Positions 36,270-45,992 of a stretch of DNA of 64,000 bases are shown piece after piece. Source of the DNA: Candidatus Accumulibacter propinquus (GTDB lineage Bacteria; Pseudomonadota; Gammaproteobacteria; Burkholderiales; Rhodocyclaceae); the NCBI GenBank assembly GCA_016714935.1, contig JADKBU010000012.1, positions 55,532-119,531 of the forward strand, given 5' to 3'. Position numbers and translations under genes: made by a program. The notes under the pieces are model-generated. The model was not told the origin of the DNA. It searched no databases and was given only the letters and a program-made list of their open reading frames with translations. How positions within the stretch are numbered: position 1 is the first letter of the stretch; every line of letters begins with the position of its first letter.

Positions 36270-38360
36270 ATGGAAATGCAAAAGCTCTACCTGCTGGTTC
36301 CCCTGGCGCCACTTGTCGGTGCCCTGATTGCCGGACTTTTCTGCCGCGTATTGCCGCGCTGGATAGCGCATACCGTGACCAGCGGCGGTGTGGCGATCGC
36401 CCTGATCGCTTCCTGCCTGATCTTCAAGGACGTGATGGCTGGGAACACGTACAACGGTCCGGTGTACCAGTGGCTGACGTCCGGCGATTACCGTTTCGAG
36501 GTCGGCTTCCTGATCGACCAGCTGACGGTGACCATGATGCTGGTGGTCACCTCGGTTTCACTGATGGTGCACATCTACACCATCGGCTACATGCAGGATG
36601 ACCCGGGCTACAATCGTTTCTTCAGCTACATCGCGTTGTTTACCTTCTCGATGTTGATGCTGGTGATGAGCAACAACTTCATGCAGTTGTTTTTCGGCTG
36701 GGAAGCCGTGGGTCTGGTTTCCTATCTGCTGATCGGCTTCTGGTACACCCGACCGACCGCCATCTTTGCCAACCTGAAGGCCTTTCTGGTCAACCGGGTC
36801 GGCGACTTCGGATTCATCCTGGGCATCGGCCTGGTTCTGGCGCACTTTGGTACGCTCGATTACGTCGCCGTTTTTGCCAAGGCGCCAGCGCTGGCAGCGA
36901 GCACCACGCTGCCGTTGTTTGGCGAAGGCCCGGGCGTTGCGCTGATGACCGCCATCTGCATTCTGCTGTTCATTGGCGCGATGGGCAAATCGGCACAGGT
37001 TCCCCTGCACGTCTGGCTGCCCGACTCGATGGAGGGCCCGACACCGATTTCGGCGTTGATCCACGCCGCGACGATGGTCACGGCCGGCATCTTCATGGTC
37101 GCGCGCATGTCGCCGCTGTTCGAGTTGTCGGATACAGCGCTGTCCTTCGTCATCGTCATCGGGGCGATCACCGCACTGTTCATGGGCTTCCTGGGCATCA
37201 TCCAGAATGACATCAAACGTGTCGTGGCTTATTCGACGCTGTCACAACTCGGGTACATGACCGTGGCACTGGGAGCTTCGGCTTACTCGGTGGCGATCTT
37301 CCATCTGATGACGCACGCCTTCTTCAAGGCGTTGTTGTTCCTCGGGGCCGGCTCGGTGATCATCGGCATGCACCACGATCAGGACATTCGCAACATGGGT
37401 GGCCTGCGCAAGTACATGCCGATCACCTGGCTCACCTCGCTGATCGGTTCCCTGGCGCTGATCGGAACCCCGTTCTTTGCCGGCTTCTATTCCAAGGACT
37501 CGATCATCGAGGCGGTTGCCCTGTCGCATATCCCGGGCGCCGGATTTGCCTACTTTGCAGTCATGGCGGGGGTTTTCGTCACCGCCTTTTACTCGTTCCG
37601 GATGTATTTCCTGGTGTTTCACGGCCCGGAGCGCTTCGGCAAGCCGGCACACCATGACCCGCACGCCGCGCACGCCAAACCCGCGCAGCCGGCGGCACAT
37701 GCTGACCATTCGGCGCACGGCCATGATGACCTGCACGCGGACGACACGCACGCCGAGCACCACGGCCTTGCTCCAGGCCAGAAGCCGCACGAGACGCCCT
37801 GGGTGGTGACCTTGCCCCTGATCATGCTGGCCATACCGTCGGTGATCATCGGCTATATCGGCGTCGGCCCGATGCTCTTCGGCGACTACTTCAAGAGCGC
37901 GATCTTCGTCAATGCCGAGGCCCATCCAGTGATGGAAGAACTGGCCCATCACTTCCATGGCGCTTTTGCCATGGCCACGCATGCGGCGACCTCGCCGGTA
38001 TTCTGGCTGGCGTTCCTGGGGGTGGCCCTGGCGTGGTTCCTGTACCTCAAGCGCCCCGACATTCCTGAGGCGATCAAGGCCCGTTCCGGTTTCCTCTACA
38101 CGCTGCTGGACAACAAGTACTACTTCGACAAGTTCAACGAGGTCTTCTTCGCCGGTGGTGCGCGCCTGCTCGGCCGGGGTTTGTGGAAGGGTGGCGACGC
38201 TGGTCTGATCGACGGCATCATTGTCAACGGTGCTACACACCTCGTAGGCTGGTTTGCGACTCTGGCACGCTTGTTCCAGACCGGTCACATCTACCACTAC
38301 GCTTTTACGATGATTATCGGCGTGTTCGTCTTGATGACCCTGTGGGTCACGCGCGCCTGA
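36270..38360 (+). CDS. nuoL: NADH-quinone oxidoreductase subunit L
   Basis: A 696-aa antiporter-like proton-pumping subunit with about 16 helices. Signatures: FFGWEAVGLVSYLLIGFWY, LHVWLPDSMEGPTPISALIH, KRVVAYSTLSQLGYM and HAFFKALLFLGAGSVI. Residues about 461-509 form a soluble loop very rich in His, Ala and Asp. This loop leads into HHGLAPGQKPHETPWVV, a segment common in betaproteobacterial NuoL. ATG 36270 has AAGGG 6 nt upstream. Confidence 0.96.
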   Translation: MEMQKLYLLVPLAPLVGALIAGLFCRVLPRWIAHTVTSGGVAIALIASCLIFKDVMAGNTYNGPVYQWLTSGDYRFEVGFLIDQLTVTMMLVVTSVSLMVHIYTIGYMQDDPGYNRFFSYIALFTFSMLMLVMSNNFMQLFFGWEAVGLVSYLLIGFWYTRPTAIFANLKAFLVNRVGDFGFILGIGLVLAHFGTLDYVAVFAKAPALAASTTLPLFGEGPGVALMTAICILLFIGAMGKSAQVPLHVWLPDSMEGPTPISALIHAATMVTAGIFMVARMSPLFELSDTALSFVIVIGAITALFMGFLGIIQNDIKRVVAYSTLSQLGYMTVALGASAYSVAIFHLMTHAFFKALLFLGAGSVIIGMHHDQDIRNMGGLRKYMPITWLTSLIGSLALIGTPFFAGFYSKDSIIEAVALSHIPGAGFAYFAVMAGVFVTAFYSFRMYFLVFHGPERFGKPAHHDPHAAHAKPAQPAAHADHSAHGHDDLHADDTHAEHHGLAPGQKPHETPWVVTLPLIMLAIPSVIIGYIGVGPMLFGDYFKSAIFVNAEAHPVMEELAHHFHGAFAMATHAATSPVFWLAFLGVALAWFLYLKRPDIPEAIKARSGFLYTLLDNKYYFDKFNEVFFAGGARLLGRGLWKGGDAGLIDGIIVNGATHLVGWFATLARLFQTGHIYHYAFTMIIGVFVLMTLWVTRA

Positions 38361-38383
38361 GCTAGAGAAAGACTGGGAACGAT

Positions 38384-39868
38384 ATGTCAGGCACGCCGCT
38401 TCTCTCTCTTGCCATCTGGGTTCCGATTCTCGCCGGCTTTGTTGTCCTGGCGACGGGCTCCGATCGCAATGCACCGCTGGCACGGATGCTCTCGCTGATT
38501 GGAGCTCTCGCCGGACTGCTGGTGACCCTTCCGCTGTATACGGGGTTTGACCTGCAAACCGCCGCGATGCAGTTCGTTGAGTTCAAGAGCTGGATTCCAC
38601 GCTTCAACGTGAACTACCATCTCGGTGTGGACGGCATTTCGATGCCTTTCGTGATCCTCAACAGCTTCATCACGGTGACGGTCGTGCTCGCCGGATGGCA
38701 GGTCATCGGCAACAAGGTGGCGCAGTACAACGCCGGCTTCCTGATCATGTCCGGGCTGTTGAACGGGATCTTCTCCGCCCTCGACGGTGTACTGTTCTAC
38801 GTGTTCTTCGAGGCTTCGCTGATCCCCCTGTACCTGATCATCGGAGTCTGGGGTGGACCCAACCGCGTTTATGCGGCATTCAAGTTCTTCCTGTTCACGC
38901 TGTTTGGTTCGCTGCTCTTCCTGATCGCCCTGCTGTACCTGTTCGTGACCTCCGGGGGCAGCTTTTCGATTCTCGACTGGCAGCAGATGCCGATCGGCCT
39001 GAGCGCTCAAACATGGCTGTTCCTCGCCTTCCTGGTGGCTTTTGCGGTCAAGGTTCCGATGTGGCCGGTGCATACCTGGTTACCGGACGCGCACGTCGAA
39101 GCTCCGACCGGTGGTTCGATCGTCCTGGCAGCCATCGCGTTGAAACTGGGTGCGTATGGTTTCCTGCGCTTCTCGTTGCCGATCGCCCCGGATGCGTCGC
39201 ACGAATTGTCCGGACTGGTGATTGGCCTGTCGTTGATCGCCATCATCTACATCGGCTTCGTAGCGCTGGTTCAGGACGACATGAAGAAACTGGTCGCCTA
39301 CTCGTCGATCGCTCACATGGGCTTCGTGACCCTGGGATTCTTCATGTTCAGCGCCATGGGTGTCGAAGGCGCACTGGTGCAGATGATCTCGCACGGATTC
39401 GTCTCGGGTGCGATGTTCTTCTCGATCGGTGTCATGTACGACCGAGCGCATTCGCGACAGATTGCCGACTACGGCGGGGTGGTCAACACCATGCCCAAGT
39501 TCGCGGCGTTCTTCATGCTGTTCGCCATGGCCAACGCCGGTTTGCCGGCGACATCCGGCTTCGTCGGGGAGTTCATGGTCATCCTCGCCGCTGTAGACCA
39601 CAGCTTCTGGGTCGCCTTCGCTGCCGCATCGACGATGATCGTCGGCGCCGCCTATACCCTCTGGATGTACAAGCGGGTCGTCTTTGGCGCCGTGGCCAAC
39701 CACCATGTGGCCGAACTGACCGACATCAACGCCCGCGAGTTCCTGATCTTCGTCCTGTTCGCCGTCGGCGCCCTGGGCATGGGTCTCTATCCGCAGCCCT
39801 TTACTGAAGTCATGCACAGCTCGGTCAATGAGTTGCTGCGTCACGTCGCCCTCAGCAAGATCCAATAA
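38384..39868 (+). CDS. nuoM: NADH-quinone oxidoreductase subunit M
   Basis: A 494-aa antiporter-like proton-pumping subunit. Signatures: YHLGVDGISMPFVILNSFI, FYVFFEASLIPLYLIIGVWG, HTWLPDAHVEAPTGGSIVLA and KKLVAYSSIAHMGFVTLG. Both the conserved Glu in the FFEASL helix and the Lys residues of the pump path are present. Confidence 0.96.
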   Translation: MSGTPLLSLAIWVPILAGFVVLATGSDRNAPLARMLSLIGALAGLLVTLPLYTGFDLQTAAMQFVEFKSWIPRFNVNYHLGVDGISMPFVILNSFITVTVVLAGWQVIGNKVAQYNAGFLIMSGLLNGIFSALDGVLFYVFFEASLIPLYLIIGVWGGPNRVYAAFKFFLFTLFGSLLFLIALLYLFVTSGGSFSILDWQQMPIGLSAQTWLFLAFLVAFAVKVPMWPVHTWLPDAHVEAPTGGSIVLAAIALKLGAYGFLRFSLPIAPDASHELSGLVIGLSLIAIIYIGFVALVQDDMKKLVAYSSIAHMGFVTLGFFMFSAMGVEGALVQMISHGFVSGAMFFSIGVMYDRAHSRQIADYGGVVNTMPKFAAFFMLFAMANAGLPATSGFVGEFMVILAAVDHSFWVAFAAASTMIVGAAYTLWMYKRVVFGAVANHHVAELTDINAREFLIFVLFAVGALGMGLYPQPFTEVMHSSVNELLRHVALSKIQ

Positions 39869-39880
39869 TTGGTAGCCGCT

Positions 39881-41368
39881 ATGACTCTTGCCGAAATGCA
39901 GTTCCTGACGCCCGATCTCCGCCTCGCGAGCGCGGAGATATTCATCGCGCTGATGGCATGCCTGATCCTGATGTTCGATCTCCTGGTCAAGGACAGGAAG
40001 CGCACCACCACTTTCGTCGCCACGCAATTGACTCTCGTCGGTGCGGCGGTAGTCACCTTTGCGACCAGTTCGGGTGAGATCAGCTACACCTTCAGCAACA
40101 TGTACGTCGGCGACCTGATGGGCGACCTGCTGAAACTGCTGCTGTATCTGACGGTGATTGTGGTGTTGTTCTACTCGCGAGGCTACATCCTCGAGCGGGA
40201 ACAGATGGCCAAGGGTGAATATTACGTCCTGGTGCTGTTTGCCACGCTCGGCATGATGGTCATGATTTCCGCCAACCATTTCGTGACCATCTACGTCGGT
40301 CTCGAACTGCTGTCGCTCTCGCTGTATGCGATGGTGGCGATGAACCGCGATTCGGTCCCGGCGACCGAGGCGGCGATGAAGTATTTCGTGCTTGGCGCCC
40401 TGGCGTCCGGACTGCTGCTGTACGGCATGTCGATGATCTACGGCGCTACCGGTACCCTGGAGATCACGGCGATTGCCGAACGCCTTTACATGGGTCAGGC
40501 AGACAAGACGATCCTCGTTTTTGGCCTCGTCTTCCTGGTTTCCGGCCTGGCCTTCAAGCTGGGTGTCGTGCCCTTCCACATGTGGATTCCTGACGTCTAT
40601 CACGGCGCCCCGACAGCGGTCACCCTGTTCATCGCCAGCGCTCCCAAACTGGCCGCATTTGCCATGGTGATGCGTCTCCTGGTCAATGGCCTGATCGTGC
40701 TGGCGCACGACTGGCAGACGATGCTGATCCTGCTCTCGGTGCTGTCGATGGCCATCGGCAACATAGCCGCGATCGCCCAGACCAACCTGAAACGCATGCT
40801 GGCCTATTCGGCAATCTCGCACATGGGTTTCATGCTCCTCGGAATGGTCACCGGCGTCGTCGGTGGCGATGCGAGGTTCGCACTCAACGCCTACAGTTCA
40901 TCGATGTTCTATGTGATCACCTACGTGCTGACCAGTGCCGGCACCTTCGGGATGATCCTGCTGCTGGCGCGGGCGGGCCTGGAATCCGACGAACTTGACG
41001 ATTTCAAGGGTCTCAACAAGCGCAGCCCGTGGTTCGCCGGGATGATGATGATGATGATGTTCTCGATGGCCGGGATCCCGTTCTTCGTCGGTTTCTTTGC
41101 CAAGTTCTCGGTATTGCAGGCGGTGGTCGCCGCGGGCTATCTGTGGCTCGCCATCGTTGCCATTCTCTTCTCGCTGATCGGTTGTTTCTACTATCTGCGC
41201 GTGGTCAAGCTCATGTACTTCGATCAACCGACGAACACCTCGGCGATACAGGCACCGCTGGACGTCAAGATTCTGATGTCGGCCAACGGTCTGGCGGTTG
41301 CCTTGCTCGGTATCTTTCCGCAAGCCTTGATGTCGCTTTGCGCTTTCACGCTTCTGCGGTCGCTCTGA
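39881..41368 (+). CDS. nuoN: NADH-quinone oxidoreductase subunit N
   Basis: A 495-aa antiporter-like subunit, last gene of the operon. Signatures: FVTIYVGLELLSLSLYAMVA, EAAMKYFVLGALASGLLLYG, VPFHMWIPDVYHGAPTAVT and LKRMLAYSAISHMGFML. A run of six Met codons follows FAGM in MMMMMMFSMAGIPFFVGF. ATG 39881 is used; a TTG 12 nt earlier directly abuts the nuoM stop. Confidence 0.96.
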   Translation: MTLAEMQFLTPDLRLASAEIFIALMACLILMFDLLVKDRKRTTTFVATQLTLVGAAVVTFATSSGEISYTFSNMYVGDLMGDLLKLLLYLTVIVVLFYSRGYILEREQMAKGEYYVLVLFATLGMMVMISANHFVTIYVGLELLSLSLYAMVAMNRDSVPATEAAMKYFVLGALASGLLLYGMSMIYGATGTLEITAIAERLYMGQADKTILVFGLVFLVSGLAFKLGVVPFHMWIPDVYHGAPTAVTLFIASAPKLAAFAMVMRLLVNGLIVLAHDWQTMLILLSVLSMAIGNIAAIAQTNLKRMLAYSAISHMGFMLLGMVTGVVGGDARFALNAYSSSMFYVITYVLTSAGTFGMILLLARAGLESDELDDFKGLNKRSPWFAGMMMMMMFSMAGIPFFVGFFAKFSVLQAVVAAGYLWLAIVAILFSLIGCFYYLRVVKLMYFDQPTNTSAIQAPLDVKILMSANGLAVALLGIFPQALMSLCAFTLLRSL

Positions 41369-41389
41369 CTACGCAGGCCATTTGACAGG

Positions 41390-41414
41390 AACGCCCCGCC
41401 AGCCGGGGCGTTTT
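41390..41414 (+). terminator. Rho-independent terminator of the nuo operon
   Basis: Stem AACGCCCCG / CGGGGCGTT with a short CCAGC loop, followed by TTTT, 22 nt after the nuoN stop. Confidence 0.85.
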
Positions 41415-41430
41415 CATTGGGAGTCCAGGA

Positions 41431-41991
41431 TTGGAAAACGATTACCCGCATCTCCGCGAACAACAACTGGAGAGCACCCAGATCTTCCGCGGCAAGCTCC
41501 TCGACGTCCGGCGCGACCGCGTGCAACTGCCCGACGGCCAGGAGTGCCTGCGTGAGTACGTGCGGCACCAGGGAGCGGTGGTGATCATCGCGCTTCTCGA
41601 CGACGGCCGACTGCTGTTCGTACGACAGTTTCGCTATCCGCTGAGCCGCTCGTTTCTCGAACTGCCGGCGGGAAAGATCGATCCCGGTGAGGACATCCGC
41701 GATACCGCCGCACGGGAGCTGCTCGAAGAAACCGGGCATTGCGCGGCGGAATGGCGGCACCTCGGGGTGATGCATCCCTGTGTCGGCTACTCGGACGAGC
41801 GCATCGAGATCTTTCTTGCCCGTGTCCTGCATCGGGAAGCGGAACCGACGCCCGACAGCAGCGAGTTCCTCGATGTACTCAGCTTGTCTCTGACGGAAGC
41901 CTTGGCCGCTGTCCAGAGTGGCGCAATCACTGATGCCAAGACGCTCAGCGGGCTCCTCTGGGCTGAGAAGGTGGTCACCGCCGGCTGGTGA
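41431..41991 (+). CDS. nudF: NUDIX hydrolase, ADP-ribose pyrophosphatase type
   Basis: A 186-aa NUDIX enzyme that probably hydrolyses ADP-ribose to AMP and ribose 5-phosphate. The complete NUDIX box GKIDPGEDIRDTAARELLEE-TG fits GX5EX7REUXEEXGU. Upstream QFRYPLSRSFLELPAGK and downstream LGVMHPCVGYSDERIEIF fit the ADP-ribose subfamily. It starts with TTG (LENDYPHLREQQ), preceded by a GGGAG-type RBS. It lies just downstream of the nuo terminator. Confidence 0.88.
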   Translation: MENDYPHLREQQLESTQIFRGKLLDVRRDRVQLPDGQECLREYVRHQGAVVIIALLDDGRLLFVRQFRYPLSRSFLELPAGKIDPGEDIRDTAARELLEETGHCAAEWRHLGVMHPCVGYSDERIEIFLARVLHREAEPTPDSSEFLDVLSLSLTEALAAVQSGAITDAKTLSGLLWAEKVVTAGW

Positions 41992-42047
41992 CATTCTATA
42001 AAACCTGCCGGGGGACGCACTCGCAGACTCCCTCGCGAAGCGGTAAG

Positions 42048-42698
42048 TCAGCCCTTTCGCGCGAGTTCGAGAACAGCCGCTCGGAGTTCGGCAACCTCGG
42101 TTTCGAGTCGCGCAACGCGAACCTCAAGATCCGATGGGACAGACGACGGCCCATCCGCTGGCAACCCCTTGCCTATGGGCAAGCTTGCCGCGCCGCACAG
42201 CAGATGCGCCCAGCGATGCTCGCGAGCGCCGGCCTGTCTCGGCAGCCTGGTCACCAGCGGGTCACTCGCGCGCGATGCCATTTCGTCGAGGTAGGCTTCA
42301 ACGGACGACGTATCATCAAATCGGTACAGTCGCTCGGCGTTGGCGCGAAGTTCGCTGGCCGTCTGCGGGCCACGCAACGTGAGAATGGCGAGCAAGGCGA
42401 CACTGGCCGGAGGAAGGCCGTAGACTCTTCCGAAATTCTGTGCATACCGCAGCACACGTCCGGAAGCGCCGTAGGTCTCCAGCACCAGAACACGGCTACG
42501 CAGTTCATCAAGCGCCGCTTGCACTTCACTGTCCTTGACATTGATCACCGGATCCCTGGCCGACTTTTGATTACATCCGGAGGCCAGGCTGTTGAGGGTC
42601 AGCGGATAGATGTCCGGGGTGGTCCTTTCCTTCTCGACCAGTACGCCGAGTATGCGTGCTTCGAGAAAGGCAAGGGGCTTCTGCGCTGAGGGCTGCAT
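42048..42698 (-). CDS. YceH family (DUF480) protein
   Basis: A 216-aa DUF480 protein with two winged-helix-like domains. Signatures: LEARILGVLVEKERTTPDIYP, LTLNSLASGCNQKSARDPV, RYAQNFGRVYGLPP, and LLAILTLRGPQTASELRANAERLYRF. A C-terminal coiled-coil (LEVRVARLETEVAELRAAVL) follows, as in E. coli YceH. Function is unknown. ATG 42698 is used; a TTG at 42731 is the alternative. It lies downstream of prfC on the same strand. Confidence 0.88.
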   Translation of the reverse strand: MQPSAQKPLAFLEARILGVLVEKERTTPDIYPLTLNSLASGCNQKSARDPVINVKDSEVQAALDELRSRVLVLETYGASGRVLRYAQNFGRVYGLPPASVALLAILTLRGPQTASELRANAERLYRFDDTSSVEAYLDEMASRASDPLVTRLPRQAGAREHRWAHLLCGAASLPIGKGLPADGPSSVPSDLEVRVARLETEVAELRAAVLELARKG

Positions 42699-42780
42699 GG
42701 TTTCTGTGGATCCCTTCCTGGCGTCGATCAAATTCGTTCAGTGACGATGCCGCCGAGTGGTTGGCCAACGCGGATGTTGC

Positions 42781-44403
42781 TCAGGCAAATAGTTGCCCAT
42801 GCTCACGCGAACTATGGAAACCGACCCGGCTCCACTTCTCGCTCGTCACTTCAAGGTTGTAGCGCGTGCTGGCCAGATAGACGGCATTGCCGTCGACGTC
42901 CCTGGCCAGTCGATGTAGTTGCTCGCGTTCAAAGCCGCGGCGTGTGACTTCATCGGGAAATGTCAGCCAGCGTGCCGTATAAATATCGGCCGACTCGAAG
43001 ATGGCGTCGACCTTGTATTCCGTCTTCAGTCGCTGGGCGACAACCTCGAACTGCAGGTTGCCGACCGCGCCCAACAACAGCGCCCCACTGCCGAGGTTCT
43101 CGAAGACCTGGATCGCCCCCTCTTCACCGAGTTCCTGCAGTCCCTTCAACAACTGCTTGCTCTTCAGCGGGTCACGCAGGCGGGCAGCGCGGAACAGTTC
43201 GGGCGAGAAGTAGGGTATCCCCTTGAAGCCGAGCACCTCACCCTCGCTCAGGGTGTCGCCGATATGCAGGTTGCCGTGGTTGTGGATGCCGATGATGTCG
43301 CCAGCAACGGCGTCTTCCATCAGCAGTCGTTCGTTGGCCATGAACGTCAGCACGTTGGCGAGCTTCATCTCCCGATCCAGTCGCAGATGCCGGATCTTCA
43401 TGCCCGGGACGTAGCGGCCTGAACAGACGCGAAAAAAAGCGATCCGGTCGCGATGCTTGGGGTCCATGTTGGCCTGAATCTTGAACACGAATCCCGAGAA
43501 AGCCGGTTCCGCGGGCTGCACCATGCGCATGCCCCCGTCACGCTCCTGCGGCGGTGGAGCCCAGTCGAGCAAGGCCTGAAGGATCTCCTGAACACCGAAA
43601 TTGTTGATCGCCGACCCGAAAAAGACGGGCGACTGCCGGCCGGCAAGAAAGCCGATCAGGTCGAACGGGCTGCTTGCGCTCTGGATCAGGTCAACATCCT
43701 CACGCAATTTCCCGACCTCGCCGGGAAACTGGGCGTCGAGGATCGGATTGTCGAGGCCGTCAAGCCGCTCCGATTCGCCACGTCTCTCCTCCCCGGCAGC
43801 GAAATGCAGCAAGCGGTCATTCAACAGGTGATAGACGCCACGAAAGGTCTTGCCCATGCCGATCGGCCAGGTGATCGGAGCGCACTCGATGCCCAGCACC
43901 GATTCGATCTCCTCAAGCAGGTCGAAAGGCTCGCGGACCTCACGGTCGAGCTTGTTGACGAAGGTGATGATCGGCGTGTTGCGCATCCGGCAGACGTTGA
44001 GCAGCTTGATGGTCTGCGCTTCAACCCCCTTGGCCGCATCGATGACCATCACCGCCGCATCGACGGCGGTCAGCACGCGATAGGTATCCTCGGAAAAATC
44101 CTCGTGGCCCGGTGTGTCGAGAAGGTTGATGGTGTGCAGCTGATACTCGAATTGCATGACCGAGCTGGTCACCGAAATACCGCGTTGTTTTTCCACCTCC
44201 ATCCAGTCCGAAGTGGCGTGCCGGGCACTCTTGCGGCCCTTCACCGTGCCGGCGAGCTGGATCGCACCGCCGAAAAGCAGGAGCTTCTCGGTCAAGGTGG
44301 TCTTTCCCGCGTCAGGGTGTGAAATGATCGCGAAGGTGCGGCGCTTGGCAACGTCGCGGAGAATTTCGGGGGGAAACTGGCATTCGTTCCGGGAGTCGCT
44401 CAT
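42781..44403 (-). CDS. prfC: Peptide chain release factor 3
   Basis: A 540-aa translational GTPase that removes RF1/RF2 from the ribosome. G motifs: ISHPDAGKTTLTEKLLLFGG (P-loop), KQRGISVTSSVMQF (switch I), LLDTPGHEDFSEDTYRVLTA (G3), VNKLDREVREPFDLL (G4). The C-terminus carries RF3-specific PYFSPELFRAARLRDPLKSK and LQFEVVAQRLKTEYKVD. ATG 44403 gives MSDSRNECQFPPEI; an in-frame ATG at 44463 adds a non-conserved leader. A weak minus-strand -10 (TATAGT) lies at 44497-44492. Confidence 0.96.
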   Translation of the reverse strand: MSDSRNECQFPPEILRDVAKRRTFAIISHPDAGKTTLTEKLLLFGGAIQLAGTVKGRKSARHATSDWMEVEKQRGISVTSSVMQFEYQLHTINLLDTPGHEDFSEDTYRVLTAVDAAVMVIDAAKGVEAQTIKLLNVCRMRNTPIITFVNKLDREVREPFDLLEEIESVLGIECAPITWPIGMGKTFRGVYHLLNDRLLHFAAGEERRGESERLDGLDNPILDAQFPGEVGKLREDVDLIQSASSPFDLIGFLAGRQSPVFFGSAINNFGVQEILQALLDWAPPPQERDGGMRMVQPAEPAFSGFVFKIQANMDPKHRDRIAFFRVCSGRYVPGMKIRHLRLDREMKLANVLTFMANERLLMEDAVAGDIIGIHNHGNLHIGDTLSEGEVLGFKGIPYFSPELFRAARLRDPLKSKQLLKGLQELGEEGAIQVFENLGSGALLLGAVGNLQFEVVAQRLKTEYKVDAIFESADIYTARWLTFPDEVTRRGFEREQLHRLARDVDGNAVYLASTRYNLEVTSEKWSRVGFHSSREHGQLFA

Positions 44404-44714
44404 CGGGGTACTCGTCAGGAAGCTTGCGGCGGCATCGAAGCAGCCGCCGGGAGAAGGTTGCAAGTCACCTTACCGGCGCTACGCAGGCCGCACTATACCA
44501 AGACTCTGCGCAGGCTGAGAACACATCGCAACGTCGGTCACCGGAAACAGACCAAGTCAGCCTGCAGGCACACTCGGAATCAGCTCGTTTGGCAGTAGAA
44601 ACCCCAGCGAATAACCAGCCACCAGGGACGGTTGCTGGACAATTGACCGTAGAATCCGATCTGCGTACAACAGACCGGCCTCTCGACGCCGGAAGACGCG
44701 AGTCAGGAGAAGCG
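44404..44714. other. Divergent intergenic region prfC / adenylate cyclase
   Basis: 311 nt. Only a possible prfC -10 (TATAGT, minus strand 44497-44492) is seen. The frame upstream of the cyclase GTG stays open here but lacks conserved residues. Confidence 0.4.
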
Positions 44715-45992
44715 GTGATTGACAGGCGAGCCTTGGGTGATTTCGTCTACACGGACGTTGAATTTCGCCAATACCGGCGTCGCCGGGCCGAGCGTCTGCT
44801 GCGTACTGGCGTGGGTTTCCTGCTTGCTTATGTACTCGCCTGGGGTACGGTCGCGCTGACGCGCGGCGACTGGACAACGCTGCTCCTGCAAGGAGTCTCG
44901 ATCATCGGAGCGGCCTGGGTCTGGTTCTGCCTGTCGCGCGGCCGGCTCGGGCTGGCCAGCCACAGTTACTTCTGGTTCGTGATGCCCGTCGTCGGCGCGT
45001 TGATCGCGCTCGAAGGCGTGTCGGGACCGTTTCTCAGCATGAGCCACTACCACCTGCTGCCACTGACCGTGGGCGCGTATCTGCTGTTTTTCGAGCACAG
45101 CGAGCGCGGGCGGCGGGTGTACGTGGGGGGCTGCCTGTTGATCTTCGCCGCCGTTGAACTGGGGCTGGTGACGCTGTCTCCCCTGGGTCTTCCCTACTCC
45201 ACCGATGCGCAGCGGACCGGGCGCTGGATTCTGTTTTTCGCGAACTTCACTTCGCTGATGTGGGTCGCCGGGCTCTTCGTGGCCGACCTGGCCGAGGTCG
45301 AGAGGCAACTCGCCAACGCCAATGCCCGTATGGAAGGTCTGCTCGAAAACATGTTGCCGCCGACGATCAGTCAGCGCCTGCGCCGGGAAGGACGAACCTT
45401 CGCCGATGCCTTCAGCGAATGCAGCGTGCTGTTTGCGGACATCGTCGGCTACACCTCGCTGTCGGAGTCGATTCCCAACGTGGTCAACCTGCTGGACGCC
45501 ATCTTCACGCGCTTCGACGACCTCACCGAACAGTGCGGCCTTGAAAAGATCAAGACCATTGGGGATGCGTACATGGTCGCCTCCGGGATCCCCGAAGCGC
45601 GTCCCGATCACGCTGCCGCTGCGGCGGAACTGGCCCTGCGGATGCAACACGCGATCAAGGATTTCCCCGGACTGGAGATTCGCATCGGCATCAATTCGGG
45701 CGCGGTGGTGGCCGGTGTGATCGGCAAGAAGCGCTTCATCTACGACCTCTGGGGAGACACGGTCAATATCGCCGCGCGCATGGAATCGCAGGGGGTCTCC
45801 GGCGGGATCCAGATCAGCGAAGCGACGCGCGCCCTGCTGCCCCCCGACTTCGTGTGCGAGGATCGTGGCGAAATTGCGGTCAAGGGCAAGGGAGCGATGC
45901 GCGTGTATATGCTCAAGGGGCGCGCCACAGACACACCATCGGCCGCTTGCGATGCACCCGCAGAACCACTGATAGAACAGGGGCAAGGTTGA
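44715..45992 (+). CDS. Membrane class III adenylate/guanylate cyclase
   Basis: A 425-aa protein. Residues about 30-200 hold five to six transmembrane helices (GFLLAYVLAWGTVALT, and MPVVGALIALEGVSGPFLS). A short helical linker follows (VERQLANANARMEGLLENML). The class III catalytic domain lies at about 230-400: CSVLFADIVGYTSLSESI with metal-binding Asp, EKIKTIGDAYMVASGIPE, IRIGINSGAVVAGVIGKKR and YDLWGDTVNIAARMES. The membrane-plus-cyclase layout resembles the Cya3/LuxE-like CHASE-less cyclases of betaproteobacteria. The GTG at 44715 is chosen for AGGAGA at 4-5 nt spacing. Confidence 0.9.
   Translation: MIDRRALGDFVYTDVEFRQYRRRRAERLLRTGVGFLLAYVLAWGTVALTRGDWTTLLLQGVSIIGAAWVWFCLSRGRLGLASHSYFWFVMPVVGALIALEGVSGPFLSMSHYHLLPLTVGAYLLFFEHSERGRRVYVGGCLLIFAAVELGLVTLSPLGLPYSTDAQRTGRWILFFANFTSLMWVAGLFVADLAEVERQLANANARMEGLLENMLPPTISQRLRREGRTFADAFSECSVLFADIVGYTSLSESIPNVVNLLDAIFTRFDDLTEQCGLEKIKTIGDAYMVASGIPEARPDHAAAAAELALRMQHAIKDFPGLEIRIGINSGAVVAGVIGKKRFIYDLWGDTVNIAARMESQGVSGGIQISEATRALLPPDFVCEDRGEIAVKGKGAMRVYMLKGRATDTPSAACDAPAEPLIEQGQG

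Noticed and set aside
39080..40822. A 580-codon minus-strand frame opposite nuoM/nuoN
   Set aside because: Antisense to two conserved complex I genes; the product is rich in His/Asp/Gln without motifs.
41041..41062. ATG repeat in nuoN as a possible slippage tract
   Set aside because: A short run of Met codons inside a conserved helix of NuoN; the reading frame and the flanking motifs are intact.
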